Part shown: piece by piece, positions 24,901 to 32,808 of the stretch
How positions within the stretch are numbered: the stretch's first letter is position 1
How the letters are laid out: each line of letters opens with the position of its first letter
Assembly: GCA_045540115.1 (NCBI GenBank)
Contig: JAZQGR010000075.1
Location: 62,001 to 126,000, forward strand
Source: Colimorpha_A sp045540115
Lineage (GTDB): Bacteria; Bacillota; Clostridia; Oscillospirales; CAG-272
Direction: 5' to 3'
DNA length: 64,000 nucleotides
Translations under genes and position numbers: made by a program
The notes under the pieces: model-generated
Told to the model about the DNA's origin: nothing
The model's database searches: none
The model's input: the letters and a program-made list of their open reading frames with translations, nothing else

Positions 24901-25503
24901 ATGTACTACTACATAAGCGGCGAACTCATCCTCGCCGATCCCGTAAACGCCGTGATCGACGCGCAGGGCGTAGGATACAGAATAAATATCAGCGGAAACA
25001 CACTCGGAAAGCTTGCGGGTAAAATAGGCGCGAATGTCCGTCTATACACGCATCTCAGCGTAAAGGAAGACGCGATGGAGCTTTTCGGCTTCTATACGCT
25101 CGAGGAGCTTGCGTCTTTCAGAATGCTGATATCGGTGTCGGGAGTCGGTGCAAAGTCGGCGATCTCGATCCTTTCGCTTATGTCTCCCGAGCGCTTTGCA
25201 CAGGCAGTCGTAAACGGAGATGCCAAGGCAATAGCTAAGGCACAGGGAATCGGCTCAAAGACGGCGCAGAGAATCATTCTTGAGCTAAAGGATAAGGTCG
25301 GCAAGGAGCTTTCGCCGGATGCAGATTACGTTGGTGAAACGGTCGAAACCGGCTCATCGTCGAGTAATATTAGCGCCGCGACCGACGGACTTCTCGTTCT
25401 TGGATATACAAGAAGCGAAGCGGCTTATGCGCTCAAGGGACTTGATCCGTCCCTTGACGTCGAGGTGCTGATAAGAAACGCACTTTCAAAGCTTATGAAG
25501 TAA
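24901..25503 (+). CDS. ruvA: Holliday junction branch migration protein RuvA
   Basis: Tetrameric junction-binding subunit of the RuvAB branch migration machine (200 aa). Domain I is the N-terminal OB fold (MYYYISGELILADP to about 64). Domain II has two helix-hairpin-helix motifs (LISVSGVGAKSAISIL and AIAKAQGIGSKTAQRIILELKDK). Domain III, the RuvB contact, is at 150-200 after a Ser-rich linker. Between ruvC and ruvB in the standard order. Confidence 0.97.
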   Translation: MYYYISGELILADPVNAVIDAQGVGYRINISGNTLGKLAGKIGANVRLYTHLSVKEDAMELFGFYTLEELASFRMLISVSGVGAKSAISILSLMSPERFAQAVVNGDAKAIAKAQGIGSKTAQRIILELKDKVGKELSPDADYVGETVETGSSSSNISAATDGLLVLGYTRSEAAYALKGLDPSLDVEVLIRNALSKLMK

Positions 25504-25515
25504 GGAGAAGGAATA

Positions 25516-26598
25516 ATGGCAGATTTTGATAGCGAATTTGAATACGACTTTGAGTCGCGTATAGTTTCCTCGTCCTTCTCGGAAAACTTAGACAGAGAAA
25601 ACGAGCCGACACTCCGTCCGAAAACCCTGAAAGAATATATCGGTCAGGAAAAGGCGAAGGAGCAGCTTCAGATATATATTGATGCCGCAAAGAGCCGTGG
25701 CGAGGTGCTTGACCACGTTCTGCTTTACGGCCCTCCCGGGCTCGGTAAAACGACTCTTTCGGCAATAATCGCAAACGAAATGGGTGTTAATATAAGAGTA
25801 ACGTCCGGTCCCGCGATCGAAAAGGGCGGCGACCTTGTCGCGATTCTTACGAATCTCGGAGAAAACGATATTCTTTTTATCGACGAGATCCACCGCCTGC
25901 CCAAGACGGTTGAAGAAATACTCTATCCCGCGATGGAGGACTACGTTGTCGACCTCATAATCGGTAAGGGCCCCGCGGCAAGAAGCATACCGCTTTCTCT
26001 TTCAAAGTTTACCCTTATTGGTGCAACTACGAGAGCAGGACAGATCGCAACGCCGCTCCGCGACCGATTCGGCGTTGTGCTCAAGCTTGAGCTTTACACC
26101 GTGGACGAGCTTGCGACCATCGTAAAAAGAAGCGCGGGAATACTCGATATTCCGATCGACGAATACGGCGCAAAGGAAATAGCGTCGAGAAGCCGCGGTA
26201 CGCCCCGTATCGCAAACCGACTCCTGAAGCGCGTTCGTGACTTCGCACAGGTAAAGGGAAGCGGTGTTATCGACCGCGAGATCGCCGATTACGCGCTCAA
26301 CCGTCTTGAAATCGACAAGCTCGGTCTTGACGCGGTCGACAGAAGAATGCTTGAGGTTATAATCAAGTTTTACGGCGGCGGTCCCGTCGGTCTTGACACG
26401 CTTGCCGCGACAGTCGGCGAGGAGGCAATAACGATCGAGGACGTCTACGAGCCGTACCTGATGCAAATCGGCTTCTTAAGCCGTACACCGCGAGGCAGAT
26501 GCGTAACCCGCCTCGCTTATGAGCACCTTGGTATTCCGTTCGGCAATAATACAATAAGCGGAAACCAGCTCGATATCTTTAATACACAAGAGGACTGA
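25516..26598 (+). CDS. ruvB: Holliday junction branch migration helicase RuvB
   Basis: Hexameric AAA+ DNA motor (360 aa). N-terminal RPKTLKEYIGQEKAKEQL, Walker A GPPGLGKT (72-79), Walker B FIDEIHRL, sensor 1 GATTRAG, the arginine-finger region PLRDRFG, and a C-terminal winged-helix domain (DRRMLEVIIKFYGGGPVGLDTLAATVGEE). The N-terminus carries about 25 extra acidic residues before the AAA domain, a common variation. Twelve bases after ruvA. Confidence 0.98.
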   Translation: MADFDSEFEYDFESRIVSSSFSENLDRENEPTLRPKTLKEYIGQEKAKEQLQIYIDAAKSRGEVLDHVLLYGPPGLGKTTLSAIIANEMGVNIRVTSGPAIEKGGDLVAILTNLGENDILFIDEIHRLPKTVEEILYPAMEDYVVDLIIGKGPAARSIPLSLSKFTLIGATTRAGQIATPLRDRFGVVLKLELYTVDELATIVKRSAGILDIPIDEYGAKEIASRSRGTPRIANRLLKRVRDFAQVKGSGVIDREIADYALNRLEIDKLGLDAVDRRMLEVIIKFYGGGPVGLDTLAATVGEEAITIEDVYEPYLMQIGFLSRTPRGRCVTRLAYEHLGIPFGNNTISGNQLDIFNTQED

Positions 26599-26601
26599 AA
26601 T

Positions 26602-27462
26602 ATGTGGTCAGCTGACAACTGGAAGGATTATTCTCTTCTTGACTGCTCCGACGGATGCCGTCTTGAAAAGTGGGGAGACTATACCCTGATACGCCCCGAT
26701 CCGCAGGTGATCTGGAAGAATTGCCGCGCACACGCGTCGTGGAAAAATGCAGATGCAGTATATAACCGTTCAAAGAGCGGCGGCGGAAGCTGGAATGAAA
26801 ACAAGCTTCCCGAGGAATGGAAGATTAATTATCGCGATCTTACGTTTTCAATAAAGCCTATGGGCTTCAAGCACACAGGACTTTTCCCAGAGCAGGCGGT
26901 AAACTGGGACTGGTTCTCAGATCTCATCAAGAGCGCGAACCGTCCTATAAAGGTCCTTAATCTCTTCGCGTACACGGGCGGAGCGACCGTCGCGGCGGCA
27001 AAGGCAGGCGCATCGGTCTGCCACGTTGACGCTTCAAAGGGAATGGTGCAGAGAGCCAAGGAAAATGCGGCGCTCAGCGGTCTATCCGACGCGCCGATCA
27101 GATATATAGTCGATGACTGCTTCAAATTCTGCGAAAGAGAAAAAAGAAGACGCAATACCTACGACGCAATAATAATGGATCCTCCCTCCTACGGACGCGG
27201 ACCGAATGGCGAAAAATGGACGCTTGAGGATAATATCGACAGCTTCGTAGCTCTCGCTTCGACACTCCTTTCCGATAACCCGCTATTCTTCTTGCTCAAT
27301 TCCTACACAACGGGACTTTCGGCTTCGACGATGGGATATATTGTCGGCAAAAATATAATACCTAAGCACGGCGGAAAGGTCGTCTCCGACGAGATAGGTC
27401 TCCCCGTAAAGCAAACAGGCTGGTCGCTTCCTTGCGGAGCGTCCTCGAGATGGACTAAATAA
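26602..27462 (+). CDS. Class I SAM-dependent methyltransferase (RlmI/RlmK-like)
   Basis: Rossmann-fold methyltransferase (286 aa). The SAM motif is LNLFAYTGGATVAAAKAGASVCHVDASKG (about 113-141) and the catalytic loop is MDPPSYGRG, as in the rRNA cytosine-5 and guanine-N7 methyltransferases RlmI and RlmK. The N-terminal 60 residues replace the PUA domain of RlmI with a short beta domain (WGDYTLIRPDPQVIW). It begins 3 bases after ruvB and is followed by ecfA1. A 23S rRNA base is the likely target; position unknown. Confidence 0.82.
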   Translation: MWSADNWKDYSLLDCSDGCRLEKWGDYTLIRPDPQVIWKNCRAHASWKNADAVYNRSKSGGGSWNENKLPEEWKINYRDLTFSIKPMGFKHTGLFPEQAVNWDWFSDLIKSANRPIKVLNLFAYTGGATVAAAKAGASVCHVDASKGMVQRAKENAALSGLSDAPIRYIVDDCFKFCEREKRRRNTYDAIIMDPPSYGRGPNGEKWTLEDNIDSFVALASTLLSDNPLFFLLNSYTTGLSASTMGYIVGKNIIPKHGGKVVSDEIGLPVKQTGWSLPCGASSRWTK

Positions 27463-27479
27463 TTATTAAAGGATTTAAA

Positions 27480-28343
27480 ATGTCAGTACCTTTTATTAAG
27501 GTTGAAGATCTGATCTTCACCTACGATGACGAAGACAATATAGACAAGCACTACGTGCTTAAAAACCTGTCCCTTGAAATAGAAAAGGGATCATTTGTCT
27601 GCGTCCTCGGACATAACGGCTCGGGCAAGAGTACTTTTGCCAAGCTTTTGAATATGATACTCACCCCCGACAGCGGAAAAATATATATAGACGGCTTAGA
27701 TATAACCGATCCGGATATGACCGAAAACGAGCTTTTCGAGATAAGAAGAAAGATCGGAATGGTCTTTCAGAACCCCGATAATCAGCTTGTGGCAACCATC
27801 GTCGAGGAGGACGTGGCATTTGGTCCCGAAAACCTCGGGATAGAGCCATTGGAAATAAGGCGCCGCGTCGATAAGGCTCTTGAAACCGTTGGTATGTCGG
27901 AGTATGCAACTCACGCGCCTCACCGCCTTTCCGGAGGACAGAAGCAAAGAGTCGCTATTGCAGGAATCATCGCGATGGAGCCGGAGTGTATTATCTTCGA
28001 CGAATCGACTGCAATGCTTGATCCGCAGGGAAGAAAAGAGGTTATGAATACGATTTCGAAGCTCAATTCGGAGCAGGGAATTACCGTAATTCATATAACT
28101 CATAATATGGACGAAGCAGTCAAGGCAGACCGTGTTGTCGTCATAAACGAGGGCGAGGTATTCCTTGACGGCACTCCGAAAGAGGTCTTTTCAAACGTAA
28201 GTAAGCTTCGACAGGCAGGTCTTGACGTTCCGCAGGTAACGGAGCTGTTTTACGATCTGTCGATGAACGGCGTCGTTCTTCCTTCCGATATTCTCTCAGA
28301 AGAGGAGGGAGCGGAAATTCTTTCCGCAATAATGAGGAAATGA
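27480..28343 (+). CDS. ecfA1: Energy-coupling factor transporter ATPase EcfA1
   Basis: One of two ATPases of the group II ECF vitamin-uptake module (287 aa). Walker A GHNGSGKST (about 42-50), Q-loop VFQNPDNQLV, signature LSGGQKQRVAIAGI, Walker B IIFDESTAMLDP and H-loop THNMDEA. The Gln-Asn-Pro-Asp-Asn-Gln stretch is typical of EcfA1, and the C-terminal 60 residues form the EcfA dimer domain. Overlaps ecfA2 by 4 bases (ATGA). Shared by many S-components elsewhere in the genome, possibly including QueT. Confidence 0.93.
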   Translation: MSVPFIKVEDLIFTYDDEDNIDKHYVLKNLSLEIEKGSFVCVLGHNGSGKSTFAKLLNMILTPDSGKIYIDGLDITDPDMTENELFEIRRKIGMVFQNPDNQLVATIVEEDVAFGPENLGIEPLEIRRRVDKALETVGMSEYATHAPHRLSGGQKQRVAIAGIIAMEPECIIFDESTAMLDPQGRKEVMNTISKLNSEQGITVIHITHNMDEAVKADRVVVINEGEVFLDGTPKEVFSNVSKLRQAGLDVPQVTELFYDLSMNGVVLPSDILSEEEGAEILSAIMRK

Positions 28344-29203
28344 CAAAGCTTAAGCTCGTAGATGTAAACTATACGTACAGCGAAGGCACCCCCTTCCGTA
28401 AGGATGCACTGCGCAATATTAATATCGAAATTGAAAACAACTGTATAACAGGACTTATCGGTCATACGGGATGCGGTAAATCAACACTCGTTCAGCTTTT
28501 GAACGGGCTTCTTTTCCCAACCTCGGGCGAGGTTATCTTCGACGGAAAAAATATCGGCGAAAAGGGATATGATCTCAGGACTCTGCGCCATAAGGTCGGG
28601 CTTGTGTTCCAATATCCGGAGTATCAGCTCTTTGAGGATACCGTATACGAGGATATCGCCTTCGGTCCCAAGAATATGGGGCTTGATAAGGACGAGGTCG
28701 ACCGCCGTATAAGAGAAGCGGCGCTCTTTGTAGGACTTGAAGAAAGATATCTTGAGGTATCGCCCTTTGATCTTTCGGGCGGACAGAAAAGACGCGCGGC
28801 TATTGCGGGAATAATGGCTATGGATCCCGACGTGCTCATTCTTGATGAGCCTGCGGCAGGTCTTGATCCCGTCGGACGCGAGGAAATACTCGGCGGTATA
28901 TATTCTTATCAAAGAAAGAGAAAAAATGCGGTCGTCATAGTCAGCCACAGTATGGAGGATATGGCACGATATTCCGATAAGCTGATTGTTATGAACGGCG
29001 GAGAGATATTCATGCATGGAAATTGCCGTGAGGTCTTCTCGCAGTCGGATAAGCTTATGTCTGTCGGACTTGACGTTCCTCAGATAACGAAGTTTATGCG
29101 CGCCCTGAAAAATAGGGGCGTAGACGTCAGAACCGATATATTCACGGTCGATGAGGCTAAAGCCGAGATCCTTTTAAAGATGGGAGGACGCGGCAATGCT
29201 TAA
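28340..29203 (+). CDS. ecfA2: Energy-coupling factor transporter ATPase EcfA2
   Basis: Second ATPase of the ECF module (287 aa). Walker A GHTGCGKST, Q-loop VFQYPEYQLFE (Tyr-Pro-Glu-Tyr, the EcfA2 form), signature LSGGQKRRAAIAGI, Walker B LILDEPAAGLDP and H-loop SHSMEDM. Forms an asymmetric pair with EcfA1. Start overlaps ecfA1, and its own end overlaps ecfT by 8 bases, so the three are translationally coupled. Confidence 0.93.
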   Translation: MTKLKLVDVNYTYSEGTPFRKDALRNINIEIENNCITGLIGHTGCGKSTLVQLLNGLLFPTSGEVIFDGKNIGEKGYDLRTLRHKVGLVFQYPEYQLFEDTVYEDIAFGPKNMGLDKDEVDRRIREAALFVGLEERYLEVSPFDLSGGQKRRAAIAGIMAMDPDVLILDEPAAGLDPVGREEILGGIYSYQRKRKNAVVIVSHSMEDMARYSDKLIVMNGGEIFMHGNCREVFSQSDKLMSVGLDVPQITKFMRALKNRGVDVRTDIFTVDEAKAEILLKMGGRGNA

Positions 29204-30017
29204 AGATATTACACTCGGACAGTATTTCCCGGGAAAATCGGTTCTTCACAGAATAGATCCAAGAACTAAAATAATATCGGCGCTTCTGTATATTGTGGCA
29301 GTTTTCTTATGTCAGTCGATAACATCCTTTATAATCCTTCTTGCTATTACCCTTGTGATGATAGTAATTTCGGGAGTTCCCCTCAAGATAATTGTAAAGG
29401 GACTGAAGCCACTGATATTCATACTCGCCTTCACGACGATATACAACGTGTTTTTCTATACAGGAGACACGGTCCTTCTGCATTGGAAATTCATTAAGAT
29501 ATATCTTGAGGGTGTGGTATTTGCTGTTGTTATGGGACTGAGGATAATTTGTCTTTTGACGGGAAGCTCGGTGCTACTTACCTATACGACCTCCCCGATC
29601 ATGCTGACGGATGGAATCGAGCGTCTGCTTTCTCCGCTCAATAAGATAAAGGCACCGGTGCACGAGTTTGCTATGATGATGTCGATAGCGCTCCGCTTTA
29701 TCCCGACACTCGTTGAGGAGACGGATAAGATCATGAGTGCACAAAAGGCAAGAGGCGCGGACTTTAGTTCAGGCGGACTTATCAAGCGCGCAAAAGCACT
29801 TATCCCCGTGCTTGTTCCCCTATTTATCTCGGCTTTCCGCCGTGCAAGCGACCTCGCAGTCGCAATGGAGTGCCGCTGTTACCGCGGTGGTAGCGGAAGA
29901 ACGAGAATGACCAAGACTCATTTTGGCATTTCCGATGCAATCATTTTCATGGCAACCATTCTTCTCGGAACGGTAATAGTTCTTTCAAACATCTATTTCC
30001 CGATATGGGTGATATAA
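29196..30017 (+). CDS. ecfT: Energy-coupling factor transmembrane protein EcfT
   Basis: Membrane scaffold of the ECF transporter (273 aa), with five or six hydrophobic helices. The two coupling motifs that contact the ATPases are present: SAQKARGADF and AVAMECRCYRGG. The N-terminal SVLHRIDPRTKIISALLYIVAV is a family hallmark. No dedicated substrate-binding component is next to it, as expected for the shared group II type. Confidence 0.93.
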   Translation: MLKDITLGQYFPGKSVLHRIDPRTKIISALLYIVAVFLCQSITSFIILLAITLVMIVISGVPLKIIVKGLKPLIFILAFTTIYNVFFYTGDTVLLHWKFIKIYLEGVVFAVVMGLRIICLLTGSSVLLTYTTSPIMLTDGIERLLSPLNKIKAPVHEFAMMMSIALRFIPTLVEETDKIMSAQKARGADFSSGGLIKRAKALIPVLVPLFISAFRRASDLAVAMECRCYRGGSGRTRMTKTHFGISDAIIFMATILLGTVIVLSNIYFPIWVI

Positions 30018-30028
30018 GGTAGACGGCT

Positions 30029-30763
30029 GTGAAATATCTGATTACCATCTCATATAACGGCAGCGGCTACTGCGGTTATCAGAAGCAGAAAAACGGCGTT
30101 TCAGTCCAGGAAAAGCTGACCGAAGCGGCAACTGCGCTTTTTGGAGAGGGCACAAAGATCACAGGTTGCTCGCGAACAGACAGTGGAGTTCACGCCGTCG
30201 TTTTCAAGGCAACGCTTGAAAACGAAAGCGCGTCTATGAAGCCCGAGAAGCTTCCTGCAGCAATGAATGCGCATCTTCCGCCCGATATTTCGGTAAGAAA
30301 TGCGTCTGAAGCCGGTGCTGACTTTCATCCGCGCTATTCGGTCAAGGAAAAGGAATACAGATATATTATCTGTAACGCATCTACGCGGGATCCGTTCAGC
30401 GAGGGAAGAGCGTACTTTTTCCCGAAAAAGCTTGATGCTGAAATAATGAACGAAGCCGCGCAGTATCTTGTCGGAAAGCATGATTTCAGGGCGTTTATGG
30501 CTTCAGGCTCAAAAATTGAAGACACCGTAAGAGAAATATATTCCTGTACTGTCACAAGGAACGGTGATAACATAACCGTCGCGGTGCGCGGAAACGGATT
30601 TCTCTACAATATGGTCAGGATTATTGTCGGAACGCTGATAGCGGTATCCGAGGGAAAAATTGATAAAAACGATATTACAAAAATAATTGAGAGTACAGAC
30701 CGTAAGAATGCAGGTCCGACTGCTCCCGCACAGGGACTGTTTCTCTACGACGTAAAGTATTGA
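30029..30763 (+). CDS. truA: tRNA pseudouridine(38-40) synthase TruA
   Basis: Isomerises uridines 38-40 in the tRNA anticodon stem-loop (244 aa). Start is GTG 30029 with an AAGGTAG site. The catalytic Asp 51 lies in GCSRTDSGVHA, and other conserved pieces are SYNGSGYCGYQKQ, HPRYSVKEKEYRY, GKHDFRAF and the C-terminal NGFLYNMVRIIVGTL. The gene is 11 bases after ecfT, a frequent order in Bacillota. Confidence 0.97.
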   Translation: MKYLITISYNGSGYCGYQKQKNGVSVQEKLTEAATALFGEGTKITGCSRTDSGVHAVVFKATLENESASMKPEKLPAAMNAHLPPDISVRNASEAGADFHPRYSVKEKEYRYIICNASTRDPFSEGRAYFFPKKLDAEIMNEAAQYLVGKHDFRAFMASGSKIEDTVREIYSCTVTRNGDNITVAVRGNGFLYNMVRIIVGTLIAVSEGKIDKNDITKIIESTDRKNAGPTAPAQGLFLYDVKY

Positions 30764-30777
30764 GAAAGGAGGCAAAA

Positions 30778-32064
30778 ATGGAGGATAAAAATAAGTCAAA
30801 CCTTCCCAAAGAGGCTGAAGATAAACAAAAGACCGGCTACAAGCTTATCAAAAAGAGAAGCTCGGTCGTAATGCCTAAGGCTAAATACGACGGTGCGTTT
30901 GAAAAGGAAAACCCGTATTATATTAAGATCGCGAACAAATACGCGATACTTAAATACGTATCTATCCTTCTGACCTTCGTTTTTGCCATAACAATGCTCA
31001 CGGCGTACAGTTCTGACATAACGCCGGAGAATTTTCAATATTTATTAAAGGACCTTGATATTACGGGAGTCCTTTCGGGCAGTAAATTTGACTCGGTCAT
31101 TTATAACGGTGGCTCAACCTCATCTTTCGGCATATACCGCGGAGAGCTTGCCGTAATAAACGCGGGTTCAACGATGCTCTATAAGCCGTCGGGCGCGCTG
31201 TCGTATAACGACTCGAATAAATTCTATAATCCTCGGCTCGTGATTTCTGATAAATATATGCTGATATACGACAGAGGAGACACGACTCATACCTATTCGG
31301 TACATAACTCCTTTGCAAAGCTTCACGAGGAGCGATTCGATTATCCTATTACGCTTGCCGATATGTCGGATAAGGGAAGCTATGCCGTCGTCACACGTGA
31401 TGACAGCTTCAGAAGCATCGTATACGTATACGACGAGAACTTTAACTTGAAAAACACAGTACGTAAGGACAAATACGTCCTTTCAGTCAGCATGAGCGAC
31501 ACGGGGAACAAGCTTGCCATTGCCTCGGTATACGACAAGGACGGCGCATTTGAAAGCGAGCTGATAGTTCTCGGTATATCAAGCGAAAAGCCTGATTTCA
31601 CGGTTAATGAAGCGGGGAAAATACCGCTCAAAAGCGAGTGGCTGAGTAACGGCGATATCGCGGTCATTTATTCCGACTGCGTAATGATTTATTCACCGAA
31701 TGGCGAAAAGCGTGCAACGCTTGATCTTAGCGGTCTGTCATCGCATAATCTCGAGATTAATTCCTCAATGATCGTTTCGGTGTATAATACGACGGTCCTC
31801 GGTTACGATAAAACGGTAAACGTATACGATGTCAATGCCGAGCTTATAATGACTGCCTCAATTGAGGGAGAGCTTATCAGGATCCTTCCGGGAGATGAAA
31901 AGGTCTGTCTGCTTTTTGAGGACAGAGCCGTGCTGATAGACGTGCTCTCAAAAACTGTAAAGGAAACGCCCGTAAAGCCGAATGCGAAGGATATTGCCTT
32001 CTATGAGGACACGGTGATCGTGTGTTACTCCGGCGGTGCCGAACCGCTTGACTTCGGCAAATAG
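30778..32064 (+). CDS. DUF5711-like membrane-anchored protein
   Basis: Protein of unknown function (428 aa). A charged cytoplasmic N-terminus (1-57), one membrane helix (58-78), then an extracellular domain of repeated short beta strands reading like a propeller (recurring patterns such as YAVVTRDDSFRSIVYVYD, LAIASVYDKDG and IAVIYSDCVMIYSPNG). This architecture fits the DUF5711 family of Clostridia. ATG 30778 has a perfect AAAGGAGG; the longer frame starting at 30760 would begin inside truA. It sits between truA and cvpA. No catalytic motif is visible; an envelope sensor or scaffold is possible. Confidence 0.68.
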   Translation: MEDKNKSNLPKEAEDKQKTGYKLIKKRSSVVMPKAKYDGAFEKENPYYIKIANKYAILKYVSILLTFVFAITMLTAYSSDITPENFQYLLKDLDITGVLSGSKFDSVIYNGGSTSSFGIYRGELAVINAGSTMLYKPSGALSYNDSNKFYNPRLVISDKYMLIYDRGDTTHTYSVHNSFAKLHEERFDYPITLADMSDKGSYAVVTRDDSFRSIVYVYDENFNLKNTVRKDKYVLSVSMSDTGNKLAIASVYDKDGAFESELIVLGISSEKPDFTVNEAGKIPLKSEWLSNGDIAVIYSDCVMIYSPNGEKRATLDLSGLSSHNLEINSSMIVSVYNTTVLGYDKTVNVYDVNAELIMTASIEGELIRILPGDEKVCLLFEDRAVLIDVLSKTVKETPVKPNAKDIAFYEDTVIVCYSGGAEPLDFGK

Positions 32065-32085
32065 TAGTTTTCATGAGGTATAGAA

Positions 32086-32781
32086 ATGTCGCTTTTAATT
32101 GACGTAATTGTTATAGCAGCGTTTGCAGCTTGCTTAATACGCGGAATAAAAAAGGGCTTTATAAAGAGCATTATCGGTATTGTCATCGTTATCGCGGCAA
32201 TAATCGGAGGCGTCAAGCTGAGCCCCGCTCTTGCTAAAAAAATGAACGATAAATTTATTGAGAAGTCGGTCGTCTCCGTCGCAAAGGACGCGATTCCGAG
32301 AGTTGATACCGATACGCTGGTTGACGAAATGCCGTCGGCGTTCAAAAAAGTTCTCGACCGATTCGGAACCGAGCCGGAGGACATAAAGGCGCTTTTTGAA
32401 AACAGCGATCCAAACGAGACCGAGGAGCAAAAGCGTGTCAGAATTGCCGAAAAGATGGGTAAGCCGCTCTCGAAGGGAATCTCTAAGGCGCTTGCATTCC
32501 TTATTGTATTTGCAATATTCTACCTTGTACTCCTTGTTGCCTCCGTCATTATTTGTGCGCTTGTAAAGCTTCCTGTGCTTAAGGTGGCAGATAAGCTGCT
32601 CGGCGCGGTGCTTGGCGGAGCTTCGGGACTGCTCTTAGCATGGGGAATCAGCATCGCGATATGTGCGCTACTTCCGCATCTTTCAGTCCTTTACGACGGA
32701 GCGGTGCCGGAAACCGTGATCGACAATTCGATAGTTGTTAGATTCCTCGGAAAATTCGATCCCTTTAAACTTATAAAATAA
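32086..32781 (+). CDS. CvpA family membrane protein
   Basis: Integral membrane protein (231 aa) with four predicted helices: about 3-20, 27-45, 140-165 and 180-205. The N-terminal LIDVIVIAAFAACLIRGIKKGFIKSIIGIV is the CvpA hallmark (helix, Arg-Gly-x-x-x-Gly turn, helix). A charged loop of 80 residues separates the helix pairs. The family is linked to colicin V production and envelope integrity in proteobacteria; its role in Bacillota is not settled. Placed between the DUF5711 gene and the ClpE-like gene with gaps under 30 bases. Confidence 0.8.
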   Translation: MSLLIDVIVIAAFAACLIRGIKKGFIKSIIGIVIVIAAIIGGVKLSPALAKKMNDKFIEKSVVSVAKDAIPRVDTDTLVDEMPSAFKKVLDRFGTEPEDIKALFENSDPNETEEQKRVRIAEKMGKPLSKGISKALAFLIVFAIFYLVLLVASVIICALVKLPVLKVADKLLGAVLGGASGLLLAWGISIAICALLPHLSVLYDGAVPETVIDNSIVVRFLGKFDPFKLIK

Positions 32782-32808
32782 GCAAAAACTCAATTTGGAG
32801 AAAATATT